From JARRKC01 sp037388505 (GTDB lineage Bacteria; Acidobacteriota; UBA6911; RPQK01; JAPXNP01): a stretch of 64,000 bases of DNA. The position numbers and the translations under genes were made by a program. Positions 41,555-51,139 of this stretch are shown one piece after another. Where the stretch lies: the NCBI GenBank assembly GCA_037388505.1, contig JARRKC010000022.1, positions 1 to 64,000 on the forward strand, in the 5' to 3' direction. How positions within the stretch are numbered: the stretch's first letter is position 1; each line of letters starts with the position of its first letter. The notes under the pieces were generated by a model. It made no database searches. It worked only from the letters and a program-made list of their open reading frames with translations, and had not been told where the DNA came from.

Positions 41555-42792
41555 CTCGTTCCTCCAGTCTCCAGTCCGCCGTTCGCGGTCACCAGTTCGA
41601 ACGCACGCTCGAGGGCCGACTCGAGTTTGTCGATTCGGCAGCCGCCGGCCTGCGCGCGGTCCCTGGACCCTCCACCCCGGCCGTCGGCCGTTGAAGCGAC
41701 GCTCTTCATGAGCTCTCCCATGTCCAGTTCATCGATATCGCCGCTTCGTGCAAGCAGCACAAGGCCCTGCTGTTCTCCGCGAGACGCCAGGAGCACGACG
41801 CGGTTCGAGGCGCCCGCCAGGATGAGGCTTGCCAGTCGGTTGAGCTGTTTCATGTCGAGGTCGTCCCAGACGCCGCGGACGATTTCTCGGTCCCGAATAC
41901 GAGTCGTCGTCCGAACCGCCTTGGCGGCCTCCAGTTCGAGCATCCCGTCCTGCAGCCTGCCGAGACGCCGCCGCAGTTCCCGGACGGTCGCCTGCTGGCG
42001 TTCGAGGGCGGCTGGGAACTCCCGTTCCGAAACCGAGAGCTGCTGACCCAGGCGGTCCAGCACGTCGGTCTTGTTCTGGTAGTCGCGAAGCGCGCGGTAA
42101 CCGCAAACGAAATCGATCCTGGCCTTCTGGCGGACTCTTTCCCACCGGCGAACCTTGATCAATCCGACCTCACCGGTCCGCGCGCAGTGGGTTCCGCCGC
42201 AGGCCGAGCGGTCGAACCGCTCGATCGAGATCAGTCGCAGCGTTCCCGTCCTTTCCGACGGCTTTCTGAGGGCGAGCTCGGACTGCGCCTCAGCGGAGAC
42301 GAAGTCCACACGGATCGGCCGATCCTCGAACACGATTCGATTGGCCAGGGATTCTGCCGCTTCGATCTCCTCTCTGGAAGGAGCTTCGATGTCGAGGTCG
42401 ATGGTGGAAGACTCTTCGCTCATGTGGAATGACTCGGTCGAAGCCCCAACGGCCTGCACGAATGCCTGGGAAAGAATGTGCTGGCCGGTGTGCTGCTGCA
42501 TATGATCGAAACGTCGCGACCAGTCGATTCGACCGTCAACCCGCGTTCCCGGCTCCGGAAGATCCTGTGCTCCGGCCTCGACAACATGAACGATCTCCTC
42601 TCCCTGGTCGACCACGTCGATCACGGCAAGTCCGTCGATTTCGCCCGTATCCGGCCGCTGTCCGCCAGATTCGGGATAGAAGCAGGTCTGGTCCAGGACG
42701 ACGCCGGTTCGGCCGTCGAGCTCGACCGCTCCCACCACGCGGGCCGAAAAAGTTTTCACATAGGGATCGGTATAGTAAATTCGTTGAGTCAT
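41548..42792 (-). CDS. Alanyl-tRNA editing protein (AlaX-L type with DHHA1 domain)
   Basis: 414 residues from MTQRIYYTD (ATG 42792, no strong ribosome site). An AlaRS-like barrel start (TCFYPESGGQRPD) leads to the editing-site zinc ligands HTGQH near residue 100 and CGGTHC near 197, then a coiled segment (~240-290) and a DHHA1 domain with a Gly-rich GRGGGSRDRAQAGG near 380. It hydrolyses Ser- or Gly-tRNA(Ala) to prevent misincorporation. The aminoacylation domain is absent, so it is a stand-alone editor rather than AlaRS. Confidence 0.92.
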   Translation of the reverse strand: MTQRIYYTDPYVKTFSARVVGAVELDGRTGVVLDQTCFYPESGGQRPDTGEIDGLAVIDVVDQGEEIVHVVEAGAQDLPEPGTRVDGRIDWSRRFDHMQQHTGQHILSQAFVQAVGASTESFHMSEESSTIDLDIEAPSREEIEAAESLANRIVFEDRPIRVDFVSAEAQSELALRKPSERTGTLRLISIERFDRSACGGTHCARTGEVGLIKVRRWERVRQKARIDFVCGYRALRDYQNKTDVLDRLGQQLSVSEREFPAALERQQATVRELRRRLGRLQDGMLELEAAKAVRTTTRIRDREIVRGVWDDLDMKQLNRLASLILAGASNRVVLLASRGEQQGLVLLARSGDIDELDMGELMKSVASTADGRGGGSRDRAQAGGCRIDKLESALERAFELVTANGGLETGGTSC

Positions 42793-42907
42793 CTTGGGAA
42801 CTCGGATGGTCTCTCCATCCTCGGAGCCATGGTAACGGAGCTGATCCGGTTCCAACAAGGCTTTGGGGCCTCTGGATCGGCCCGCGAGACCCGCCCAGGG
42901 AGGTGGA

Positions 42908-44299
42908 ATGGCTGCTGAGAGTGGATCAAGGCTGGCGGAACGCCTGGATGCGATGTACGAGTTCGACCGCGAACCCGTCTCCGACCGCCACCTTTACGGT
43001 TTTCGAAGTTTTCTCGCGATGTACGCCGGCGAGCACGTGGCCGGCACCGAATTCGTCATCGGGCCCCTGTTCGTCGTGCACGGCGTGACAGCCGGAGATC
43101 TTTTCCTGGGGCTCCTGATCGGCAACCTGCTGGCCGTCCTGAGCTGGGCCTTCGTTTGCGCTCCGATCGCCGTCCGCTCACGCCTGACGCTCTATTGGCA
43201 GCTGAGGAAGATTTGCGGACCCTATCTGACGTATCTGTACTCGGTCGTGAATGCCCTGATGTTCTGTTTCCTGGCCGGAGCGATGATCGCGGTCGCTGCG
43301 ACGGCGGTGGGTCTGCCGTTCAACATGCCCATGCCGGCGCTTTCGGATCGACTGCCGACCAGCTTTACTTGGGGAATCGTTGTCTTCCTCGTCGGTGCAG
43401 TCGTCACCGCCCTCGCGATCCTCGGTTTCGAGAAGATTTCCCGTTTTGCCAGAATCTGCGTGCCCTGGATGTTTCTGGTTTTCGTGGCCGCTGCGATCGC
43501 CGTTCTGCCGCAGTTGGGAGTTCATTCCTGGGGAGATTTCTGGAGCGTAGCAAACTCGAAGATCTGGACAGGGGTCGTGGCGCCGGGTCAGACGAAATTC
43601 ACGCTCTGGCACGTGATCTTCTTTTCCTGGTTCTGCAATCTCGCCATGCACATCGGCATGTCGGATCTGACGATCCTGCGCTACGCAAAGAAGTGGCAGT
43701 ACGGCTTTGCCTCGGCTGCAGGGGTGTACCTTGGGCATTTCGTGGCCTGGATTTCGTCGGGGATCCTCTGCGCGGCGGCTCTGGGCAACGTGGCGCCCGG
43801 GCCTATCGCCTATCTGGGTGCAGGGGTCGCCGGCGCCATCTGCGTCATTCTGGCGGGATGGACGACGGCAAATCCCACGCTCTATCGTGCAGGTCTGGCA
43901 TTTCAGGTGGCGACGCCCGACTGGAAGCGCTGGAAGGTTACCCTGGCAACCGGGCTCGCGACGACGGTGGCTGCTCTGTTTCCGGCTCTGGTGATGAAGT
44001 TGCTCGATTTCGTGGCGCTCTACGGGTTGATTCTCATGCCGATGGGGGCCGTCATCTTCGCCGATTTCTGGCTGCTCCCGAAGTTGGGGCTGGAGCGCGA
44101 CGCGGCGGAGAAGTGGTCGGGTCTCTTCAGCTTCCCGGCGTTCGTCGCCTGGGTGGGCTCGGTGGGCGTGTCGTTTCTGCTTCCCGTGGAGATCTTCTTC
44201 AAGGCTCTGCCCGCCTGGTTCATCGCCGTGGCGGCTTATGTGGTCCTCAGCTATGCCTTCCAACGAGGGCGTGTCTTGAGCCGGGAGGTGGCGCGATGA
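42908..44299 (+). CDS. NCS1-like (cytosine/purine type) permease
   Basis: 463 residues with GGAGGTGGA just before ATG 42908. About twelve membrane helices; an early segment FLAMYAGEHVAGTEFVIGP and GWTTANPTLYRAGL match nucleobase:cation symporter-1 permeases. The substrate is probably a purine, pyrimidine or related heterocycle and uptake is sodium or proton driven. It starts a three-gene overlapping operon with a tiny membrane protein and an M1 aminopeptidase. Confidence 0.82.
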   Translation: MAAESGSRLAERLDAMYEFDREPVSDRHLYGFRSFLAMYAGEHVAGTEFVIGPLFVVHGVTAGDLFLGLLIGNLLAVLSWAFVCAPIAVRSRLTLYWQLRKICGPYLTYLYSVVNALMFCFLAGAMIAVAATAVGLPFNMPMPALSDRLPTSFTWGIVVFLVGAVVTALAILGFEKISRFARICVPWMFLVFVAAAIAVLPQLGVHSWGDFWSVANSKIWTGVVAPGQTKFTLWHVIFFSWFCNLAMHIGMSDLTILRYAKKWQYGFASAAGVYLGHFVAWISSGILCAAALGNVAPGPIAYLGAGVAGAICVILAGWTTANPTLYRAGLAFQVATPDWKRWKVTLATGLATTVAALFPALVMKLLDFVALYGLILMPMGAVIFADFWLLPKLGLERDAAEKWSGLFSFPAFVAWVGSVGVSFLLPVEIFFKALPAWFIAVAAYVVLSYAFQRGRVLSREVAR

Positions 44300-44472
44300 A
44301 GGCTCTCCTGAAAGTCCTTTCGGTCGCCGGTCTGACTCTGACCATCGTTCCTTCCTTCTTCGTCTTTTCCGGCGCGATCACCTGGGAGAGTCATGCCACG
44401 TTGATGGTCGTGGGGATGATTCTCTGGTTCGCAAGCGCGCCGTTCTGGATGAAGCGGGAGGGCCCGCAGTGA
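44296..44472 (+). CDS. 58-residue two-helix membrane protein
   Basis: The ATG overlaps the permease stop (ATGA) and its TGA overlaps the GTG start of the aminopeptidase by 4 nt, so it is a real translated gene. MKALLKVLSVAGLTLTIVPS forms helix one, HATLMVVGMILWFASAPF helix two, ending in WMKREGPQ. No known family is recognised. By context it could be a small partner of the permease. Confidence 0.75.
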   Translation: MKALLKVLSVAGLTLTIVPSFFVFSGAITWESHATLMVVGMILWFASAPFWMKREGPQ

Positions 44473-47078
44473 AACCTTGGTCGCGCAGGACCGAAAGAGG
44501 GGCAATCGGAGTGATGCTGCTGACCATGCTTCTCTCTTGCTCCGGTAATAACCGCGAGGAGCCCGATGTGGGCGTCCCCATCGAATTGGCCCGGCAACGG
44601 GCGGCTCGAATCTCCGATCTCATCTACTCTTTGACATTCCGGATTCCCGAGTCGGCGGGCGAGCCTCTGGGCGGCTCTCTGGTGCTTTCGTTCAGCCTGT
44701 CTCAGGCCTCTCAGCCTCTGATTCTCGATTTCCGGGCGCCGACTGCGAATCTGGAGGCGGTGACCTCCGGCGGAATTCCGGTATCGTTCGAGTTCAAGCG
44801 CGGCCAGATCATTCTTCCTGTGAAGGTCCTCAAGGAAGGACGTAATACCTTCGAATTCACCTTCAAGCCCACCGATGTGGCGCTGAATCGCCGGCGCGAG
44901 TACATGTACACGCTGTTCGTTCCGGACCGGGCCGCCACGGCATTCCCCTGCTTCGATCAGCCCGATCTCAAGGCTCGCTATCGCTTGGTACTCGACCTTC
45001 CGGAAGGCTGGTTGGTTCTGGCCAACGGAAGCCCGGCCGGTTCGCTGCAGGTGGGAGAACACCGGGTCGCCCGATTTCGGGAAACCGAGCCACTGAGCAC
45101 GTATCAGTTCGCCTTCGCGGCGGGAAGATTCCAGGTCGTGGAACGAAAGATCGGAGATCGGACGCTGCGGATGTTCCACCGCGAGACCGATCGGGCCAAG
45201 CTGGCACGGAACGTGGATGCGATCTTCGATCTCCATGCCCTGGCGCTGAAGCGGATGGAGGAATACACGGGCATCCCGCTGCCTTTTCAGAAGTTCGATT
45301 TCATCCTCCTTCCGGCCTTTCAGTTTGGCGGTATGGAACACCCTGGAGCGATCTACTATCGTGACTCCCATCTGCTTCTCGAGCCCACCGCAACTCGCAG
45401 CGACGAACTCAGACGCGCGAGCCTGATCGCCCACGAGACGTCGCACATGTGGTTTGGAAACCTGGTCACAATGCGCTGGTTCGACGACGTGTGGATGAAG
45501 GAGGTTTTCGCGAACTTCATGGCCGCGAAGATCGTCAACCCCGCTTACCCGGAGATCGACCACGAGCTTCGCTTTTTACTCGCTCATCAGCCGACGGCGT
45601 ACGATGTGGATCGGAGCCTGGGCACACATCCCATACGCCAGAAGCTGGACAACCTGGACCATGCCGCAAGTCTCTACGGGCCGATCATCTATGAGAAGGC
45701 ACCCGTGGTCATGCGACAACTGGAGGTTCTCCTGGGTCCCGACACTCTGCAACAGGGACTACGCCGGTACCTGGACCGATTTCGCTACTCCAACGCCGGT
45801 TGGGACGACCTGATCGGGATTCTCGACGAGCTGTCTCCGGAAGACCTGCGCGCGTGGAGTCATGCCTGGGTCGAGGAGGCGGGAAGGCCGGTCGTGACGA
45901 TCGAAGCCACCGGACACACTCAAAGCGGCACCTCCTTCGAGGTTCATCAGTCCGATCCTCTGGGACGCGATCTGCACTGGTCCGAAGAACTTCACGTCAC
46001 GGCAGGCGGCGCCGATGGGATTCGACGGGGAACAGTGCATCTGCGAGGGCCCGCGGCCTCTTTCGATCTGGCCGGGCTGAACCGGCCTTCCTTCATTCTT
46101 CCAAGCGATGACGGGCTCGGTTACGGATTCTTCCGGCTGGACGAACCCTCACGCCGGGTTCTGCTCTCCGGGATTCCCGGGGACCTTCCGCCGGCCGCCC
46201 GGGCCGCGGCGTGGCTTTCACTCTGGGACGGGGTTCTTGCCGGTGACATCGAACCGCGTGCCTTCACGGATGCGGCTTTGGATGCGCTGGCGCACGAACC
46301 CGATGAGCTCTTGCAGGAGCACCTTCTCGGCCGGATTGTGACCGCCGTCTGGGCGACGGGTTTGTGGCAGGATGCCGAACTCGTCAAGAAGGCCGAAGGA
46401 CTGCTCTGGAAGCGTGTGGAGGCACCGGGAGGAGCGGCTTCGAAGCTGGCTTCGCTGCGTGCGTTCGCCTCCCTCGTTCGTTCGGAGTCGGGGGTGGAAC
46501 GACTGTATCGTCTTTGGAAAGGAGAGACGCCGGTCGAAGGGCTCGAACTGGGGGAGACGGACGCCACCCGGCTGGCGCTGGAAGTGGCGCTGCGCAAAGA
46601 AGGAGAGCAGGCATCGAGTGTCCTGGACGAGCAGTTGGCCCGCCTGCAGAACCCCGATAGAAGAGACGAGTTCGAGTTCGTCAGCGCGGCGGTTGCGCCT
46701 TCGGGAGACGACCGCGAGGCGCTGTTCGAGCAGATCACCGCTGGGCTGGGCACGGTCCGCGAGAACTGGGCACTCGAGAGTCTGCACTATCTGACCCATC
46801 CCCTGCGCGGCCGCGAGACCGGGCCGCGCATACTCGCCGCACTTCGACTCCTTCCCCAGGTCGAATCGAACGGTTCGATCTTCTTCCCTAAGCGATGGCT
46901 GGATGCCCTTCTTTGGGGACAGTCGTCGCCCGAGGCGGGCAAACTGGTCGAGGAGTACCTGCGGACCTCTCCGGAACTCCCCTTGCGTCTGAGGCGGAAG
47001 GTGCTGCAGTCGGCGGACGTGCTACTGAGAATCACCGGCCTTCGCGACTCGATCAGGCGGCCGGGGCGGCCCGGGTGA
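44469..47078 (+). CDS. M1 family (gluzincin) aminopeptidase, lipoprotein
   Basis: 869 residues from GTG at 44469, overlapping the 58-residue gene by 4 nt, with GGGAGGG upstream. The lipobox LLSC gives a lipidated Cys near residue 24. The exopeptidase motif GGMEHPGAI precedes the zinc site HETSH (His322, Glu323, His326) and Glu345 of WMKEVFANF, the exact spacing for M1. A C-terminal ERAP1-like helical domain fills residues ~530-869. It trims peptides outside the inner membrane; with a permease beside it, it may be part of a nutrient scavenging unit. Confidence 0.92.
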   Translation: MKPWSRRTERGAIGVMLLTMLLSCSGNNREEPDVGVPIELARQRAARISDLIYSLTFRIPESAGEPLGGSLVLSFSLSQASQPLILDFRAPTANLEAVTSGGIPVSFEFKRGQIILPVKVLKEGRNTFEFTFKPTDVALNRRREYMYTLFVPDRAATAFPCFDQPDLKARYRLVLDLPEGWLVLANGSPAGSLQVGEHRVARFRETEPLSTYQFAFAAGRFQVVERKIGDRTLRMFHRETDRAKLARNVDAIFDLHALALKRMEEYTGIPLPFQKFDFILLPAFQFGGMEHPGAIYYRDSHLLLEPTATRSDELRRASLIAHETSHMWFGNLVTMRWFDDVWMKEVFANFMAAKIVNPAYPEIDHELRFLLAHQPTAYDVDRSLGTHPIRQKLDNLDHAASLYGPIIYEKAPVVMRQLEVLLGPDTLQQGLRRYLDRFRYSNAGWDDLIGILDELSPEDLRAWSHAWVEEAGRPVVTIEATGHTQSGTSFEVHQSDPLGRDLHWSEELHVTAGGADGIRRGTVHLRGPAASFDLAGLNRPSFILPSDDGLGYGFFRLDEPSRRVLLSGIPGDLPPAARAAAWLSLWDGVLAGDIEPRAFTDAALDALAHEPDELLQEHLLGRIVTAVWATGLWQDAELVKKAEGLLWKRVEAPGGAASKLASLRAFASLVRSESGVERLYRLWKGETPVEGLELGETDATRLALEVALRKEGEQASSVLDEQLARLQNPDRRDEFEFVSAAVAPSGDDREALFEQITAGLGTVRENWALESLHYLTHPLRGRETGPRILAALRLLPQVESNGSIFFPKRWLDALLWGQSSPEAGKLVEEYLRTSPELPLRLRRKVLQSADVLLRITGLRDSIRRPGRPG

Positions 47079-47091
47079 TTTTCGATTTAGG

Positions 47092-47160
47092 GAGACACGG
47101 ACTCACACGGACTCACACGGAGTCTGTGTCTGTCCGTGTCGGTCCGTGTTCGTCCGTGTG
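47092..47160. repeat. Inverted array of three 10-bp units (CACGGACTCA / GTCCGTG)
   Basis: Three left units of CACGGA(C/G)TCx are followed by three right units of GTCCGTGTxx, both with 10-bp period, so the arms can pair over about 30 bp imperfectly. It starts 14 nt after the aminopeptidase stop and may act as terminator or be a slipped-strand repeat. Confidence 0.6.
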
Positions 47161-47215
47161 GATTCCCTGAACGCTTGATGGGGCGACTCGCATCGGTCAC
47201 AATGAGGTGCGGGTC

Positions 47216-47854
47216 ATGAGAGTCTTCAGGCGAGGCAGCATCTTCCTACTCACATCGGTATTGGCTTCTTTCGTCGTCATCGGCGGCGAGCGTCCCGATT
47301 CAGCGGACACCTGGAACGGTCTCATGCTCGACGAGAGCACGGTCGAGGATGCTGTCGCCGCGCTTGGCCGGCCGCAAAAGGATAAAGAGGACCAGAAGCT
47401 GACGACCACGATCTCGAACTGGCTCGACAGGGAAGCACGATTTCGAAAACTCGAGTACAAGAAGGTGGCCGGCGTCGACCATGCCAACTTCTATTTCCTG
47501 GATGATCACCTGAAAGTCATCGAGATCGATCTGAAGCATCCCTTTGTGGCCGCCGAGCTGCCGCTCTACTATGATCTCCGCTACTTCTTCAAGGACGATT
47601 CGGGCATCTTGAGGCCGGATCCTTTCGATTCCGGTTTGGAGGGCTATCGGCGAGGCGAGTTTCCGAGCACCTTCCATGTCATAGGCGTCGGAGATTCCTC
47701 CTTCCTGGTCGCATTCATCGCGCACCAGGGAGTCTCCCGGATGCTCTACGAGCAAACCGGGGTGCGCAGCGATGTCCCGGGCAGCGTTCAGGTCATCCAA
47801 TTGATCTCCCGCCTTCTCCAGGGCTCGGATGTTCCGGATCGACTGGGCCGATGA
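47216..47854 (+). CDS. Exported hypothetical protein with BamE/SmpA-like opening
   Basis: 212 residues from ATG 47216 (GAGGTG 6 nt upstream; a GTG at 47207 is less likely). A signal peptide (IFLLTSVLASFVVIG) is followed by LMLDESTVEDAVAALGRPQ, which resembles the start of BamE/OmlA-like lipoprotein repeats that define a small alpha-beta unit. The rest (FYFLDDHLKVIEIDL onward) is not recognised. It stands alone between the aminopeptidase operon and the glycosyltransferase. Confidence 0.7.
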   Translation: MRVFRRGSIFLLTSVLASFVVIGGERPDSADTWNGLMLDESTVEDAVAALGRPQKDKEDQKLTTTISNWLDREARFRKLEYKKVAGVDHANFYFLDDHLKVIEIDLKHPFVAAELPLYYDLRYFFKDDSGILRPDPFDSGLEGYRRGEFPSTFHVIGVGDSSFLVAFIAHQGVSRMLYEQTGVRSDVPGSVQVIQLISRLLQGSDVPDRLGR

Positions 47855-47878
47855 TCTTCCGACGCCGGCGATCATCGG
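47848..47878 (+). terminator. Perfect hairpin overlapping the stop codon
   Basis: CCGATGATC (47848-47856) pairs exactly with GATCATCGG (47870-47878) across a 13-nt loop; the TGA of the hypothetical gene lies within the left arm. No U-run follows. Confidence 0.5.
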
Positions 47879-47923
47879 AGCTTCCCAGCCTCTCCCTTGC
47901 GGTCCCGCCCGCGAACACCCGGA

Positions 47924-47952
47924 TTGTCAGACTCCGCATTTTCGGCTAGTCT
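47924..47952 (+). promoter_or_regulatory. Weak promoter candidate TTGTCA - 17 bp - TAGTCT
   Basis: TTGTCA (47924-47929) is one base off the -35 consensus and TAGTCT (47947-47952), a poor -10 match, follows at 17-bp spacing, 69 nt before the glycosyltransferase start. Confidence 0.3.
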
Positions 47953-48021
47953 GAGGCACCAGTCGGGACAGGGCGCCAGCTCGCCGGACTCGAATTCAGA
48001 TTCTCAGGGGGAGTTTCCGTC

Positions 48022-48999
48022 GTGGCCGGTCAGAGACCGAACATATCCGTTGTGATGCCGGTGTTCAACGGTGCACGGTTCGTGGCGTCTGCGATCGAAA
48101 GCATCCAGAATCAGACCCTGGGCGATTTTGAATTCATCATCGTGGACGATGGGTCGACCGACCGCACGCCGGACATCCTCAAGGCCTACGCACAGCGGGA
48201 TCCCCGCATACGCTTGGTCCGACAAGACAACGCCGGAATCGTGGGTGCGTTGAATCGCGGTATCGAAGAAGCTCGGGCGCCCTTGCTCGCCAGGATGGAT
48301 GCGGACGACGTGAGCCGACCGAACCGACTCGAGGTCCAGGTTCGGTTCCTGGCCGGTGCGGCGGATTGCTCCGTGGTCGGATCGGCGGTGAGGCTCATTG
48401 ATGAAAAGGGGCAAGGCGACAGGGTCATCCGTTACCCCCGGCATCTGAACAATCTTCGAGAGGCGGTCGTGGCGGGGCGAATCCTGGCGCACCCGACGGC
48501 GGTGATGCGCCGCCAGTTCCTGGAGAAGATAGGTGGATATCGTCGAGTCCTCGAGGGGGTCGAAGATACCGATCTGTGGCTTCGTCTGGTTGCGGAGGGA
48601 CCGATTGCCAACGTGGACGAAGTCCTTCTCGACTACCGGATGCATCCGGCAAAAGTCACGGCAGCTTCGACTTACCTGACACGCGTGAAAGAATCGGTTG
48701 CCCGCGGGCTGGCCTACGAACGCCTTTGCGGACTCCCCGAACGCGATCTGCAGTCGGACTCGATCTTCGATTTGGCGATCGGATTCGCCGCCCGAGCCGT
48801 GGACAAGCGATTCTCGGGCTCCAATCCCTGGATGGACGCCCGCCGGACACGCCGGATCCTACGTGACATCCTGCAGCTCGATCCCACGTCCCGGGAGGAA
48901 TGCCGGGGTCTGCTCTCGAGCCTTGCTGCCGGGCAGTTGAAGAGGCTGAAGTTCATCGAGGCAGCCAAGACATTCTTCTACCGCTACCGCTGGGACTGA
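48022..48999 (+). CDS. Family 2 glycosyltransferase
   Basis: 325 residues from GTG at 48022 with GGGGGAG 9 nt upstream. GT-A signatures: ISVVMPVFNGARFV, FIIVDDGSTDRTPDI, the metal-binding LLARMDADD and EGVEDTDLWLRL as the acceptor ED motif. It lacks membrane helices and so acts on the cytoplasmic side, probably in exopolysaccharide or protein glycosylation together with the FkbM methyltransferase that converges on it. Confidence 0.92.
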   Translation: MAGQRPNISVVMPVFNGARFVASAIESIQNQTLGDFEFIIVDDGSTDRTPDILKAYAQRDPRIRLVRQDNAGIVGALNRGIEEARAPLLARMDADDVSRPNRLEVQVRFLAGAADCSVVGSAVRLIDEKGQGDRVIRYPRHLNNLREAVVAGRILAHPTAVMRRQFLEKIGGYRRVLEGVEDTDLWLRLVAEGPIANVDEVLLDYRMHPAKVTAASTYLTRVKESVARGLAYERLCGLPERDLQSDSIFDLAIGFAARAVDKRFSGSNPWMDARRTRRILRDILQLDPTSREECRGLLSSLAAGQLKRLKFIEAAKTFFYRYRWD

Positions 49000-49050
49000 C
49001 ACGGATCCTGCACCAAATGCATGCGGCGGCAGCGGTCAAACGACCTCTGA

Positions 49051-49830
49051 TCAAAGAATCGGTCGAGCCATGGTTCGGTTCCGGACGATGATCTTCTCTC
49101 CCCGGCGTTGGCGATCAACGCAGAGTCCGCGGATAGCGTTTTCGAAAGCAGTACTGCAGCCATCGACCAGGCGGTCGTGCAATTCGATGATGAGACAGTC
49201 GACTTTGTCAATCCAGTCTGCACTGCTCTGGAGCACGTCTCTTTCTCCGCCCTCGATATCCAGCTTCAATATGCCGATGCGTGAGGTTGCCATCAGTGCC
49301 ATCACCTCTCCGACCGTCACGGCCCGCACGGTTCCCTGAGCCGATGCATCCTCGGCACCGGTCGCCACGGCTGCCGAGAATGCCCATTTTCCTTTGCGCG
49401 GATCGACGATTCGAAGTGCAACCGGGGAACCCCAAAGGCCCGCCTGCAGCGGATTCACGTTGGCCATTTCCTCGACGTTGCGGAGTAACTGCCGGAAATT
49501 CGATGGTTCGAGCTCGATGGCTACGATTCGAGCCTCCGGGTACTTCAGAGCAAAGTAGAGCGTGGAAAATCCTGCATTGGCCCCGGCATCGATGATGTAA
49601 CGGGGTGGCTCGGGCGGTTCGATATCGAATTCACCTAGACAGAAAACCTCACGGAATACCTCCAGGTCGCTGGTCCCAAGCCGAAGCTCGACACGTCTGG
49701 AAGGATAGGCGGGAACACGGACGCGCACCCTCATCTCGAAGTGCAGCAGCCTGGCGATCCGCGAAACGGCGGCATAGAACCAGCCGGTCGTTCCGAACAC
49801 CTCAACGTGCTTCCTCAGCTCACGGAGCAT
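49051..49830 (-). CDS. FkbM family SAM-dependent methyltransferase
   Basis: 259 residues. SAM-binding motif IIDAGANAGFSTLYFA near residue 77 with acidic EL(E) after ARIVAIELEPSN, and the FkbM metal/active-site segment GILKLDIEGGERDVL near residue 195. Such enzymes O-methylate sugars or polyketides. Placed convergently to the family 2 glycosyltransferase, a glycan modification role is likely. Confidence 0.9.
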   Translation of the reverse strand: MLRELRKHVEVFGTTGWFYAAVSRIARLLHFEMRVRVRVPAYPSRRVELRLGTSDLEVFREVFCLGEFDIEPPEPPRYIIDAGANAGFSTLYFALKYPEARIVAIELEPSNFRQLLRNVEEMANVNPLQAGLWGSPVALRIVDPRKGKWAFSAAVATGAEDASAQGTVRAVTVGEVMALMATSRIGILKLDIEGGERDVLQSSADWIDKVDCLIIELHDRLVDGCSTAFENAIRGLCVDRQRRGEKIIVRNRTMARPIL

Positions 49831-49893
49831 CGGTGACAGTATATTATCCTCCGGTCCTGGACCTTGCCGATCGTGGTGCTATCATGATCGATC

Positions 49894-51087
49894 GTGGCCA
49901 GTGCGTACTCAGAGAACGGCGACCGTCTGCCTCAGGAAGGTGGCTCGAAGCAGAGCGCGGGTCGACTGCTCTTCGTCGACGACGACCCGATTCTGCTCAA
50001 CCTGTTCGCTCGCATGCTGGACGAGCAGCCCTGGCAGGCGCATTTCTGTTCCAGCGTCGACGAAGCCCTCGACTATCTGGCCGCACATCCCGTCGATACG
50101 GTGATTTCCGATATCAGAATGCCGGTGCGGGACGGTTTTGACCTCCTCTCAGAGATCCGGGGGAGGGAGGAGTCTCGACAGATTCCCGTGATCATCTTGA
50201 CGGGCGATTCCGATCGGGCATTGAAGCGGCGAGCCCTCGACCTTGGAGCGACGGATCTTCTCAATAAACCGATCGCCCGGGAGGACCTCTTCGCGCGTAT
50301 CCGCAGTGCTCTTCAACTGAAGCGCTACGAAGACCGGTTGGCCGAGCAGGTCAGAGAACTGGACCGGCGGGTCAAAGAGCGGACCCGCGAACTCGAAGCG
50401 TCGCACCGCGAGGTCGTCTGGCGGCTCGCCAAAGCGGCCGAGTTCAGGGACGACGATACGGGCAATCACGTGTTTCGGGTGGGCATCTGCTCCAGGTTGC
50501 TGGCAGAAGGATTGGGCCGGGACCAGGATTTCCTCGAGCTCATTCTACTGACCAGCCCCCTGCATGACATCGGGAAACTCGGAATTCCGGACTCGGTTTT
50601 GCTCAAGGAAGGACGGCTCAACCCTCAGGAAAGGCAATTGATCGAGCGGCACTGCGTCATGGGGGTGGAGATTCTCTCTCACAATCCGAGGTCGAGCGCT
50701 GCTCTGGTCCTGGCGGCGGAGGGTCTGCTGCCACCGGTCGGTGACCATTCACTGAATCCGTTCTTGGAGATGGCCTCTTCCATCGCTTTGGGACATCACG
50801 AGCGATGGGACGGACTCGGCTATCCCAACCGGCTCCAGGGCAGGGAAATCCCGCTGGAATGCCGAATCGTGGCGGTTGCCGATGTCTTCGATGCGTTGAC
50901 CTCGTGGCGACCCTATAAACCACCGCTTTCCGATGATGAGGCTGTGTCGATGATGCTGGACGGTGCCGGCCGACACTTCGATCCGGAAGTCATCAGGGTC
51001 TTCAGTGACAGACTGGAGAGCCTGCTCGAAGTCCGGGCCCAAATCAGGGATCGCGACGACCTCGACGGGTATTTCAATCGCCGGTAG
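49894..51087 (+). CDS. Response regulator with HD-GYP phosphodiesterase domain
   Basis: 397 residues from GTG 49894. The receiver domain (~23-140) has LLFVDDDP, phosphoacceptor Asp in VISDIRMPV and the switch Lys of LLNKPI. A coiled linker (~145-175) leads to an HD-GYP domain: HVFRVG, LHDIGKLGIPD, and the HHERWDGLGYPNRLQG signature. It should hydrolyse cyclic di-GMP under phosphorelay control. The extra segment LVLAAEGLLPPVGDHSLNPF between the HD and GYP parts is longer than usual. It is divergent from the FkbM gene. Confidence 0.93.
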   Translation: MASAYSENGDRLPQEGGSKQSAGRLLFVDDDPILLNLFARMLDEQPWQAHFCSSVDEALDYLAAHPVDTVISDIRMPVRDGFDLLSEIRGREESRQIPVIILTGDSDRALKRRALDLGATDLLNKPIAREDLFARIRSALQLKRYEDRLAEQVRELDRRVKERTRELEASHREVVWRLAKAAEFRDDDTGNHVFRVGICSRLLAEGLGRDQDFLELILLTSPLHDIGKLGIPDSVLLKEGRLNPQERQLIERHCVMGVEILSHNPRSSAALVLAAEGLLPPVGDHSLNPFLEMASSIALGHHERWDGLGYPNRLQGREIPLECRIVAVADVFDALTSWRPYKPPLSDDEAVSMMLDGAGRHFDPEVIRVFSDRLESLLEVRAQIRDRDDLDGYFNRR

Positions 51088-51139
51088 TCACGCCCGGCGG
51101 CGACTCAGGAACGGGGAATCGAGTAGAGGAACGAACTGG

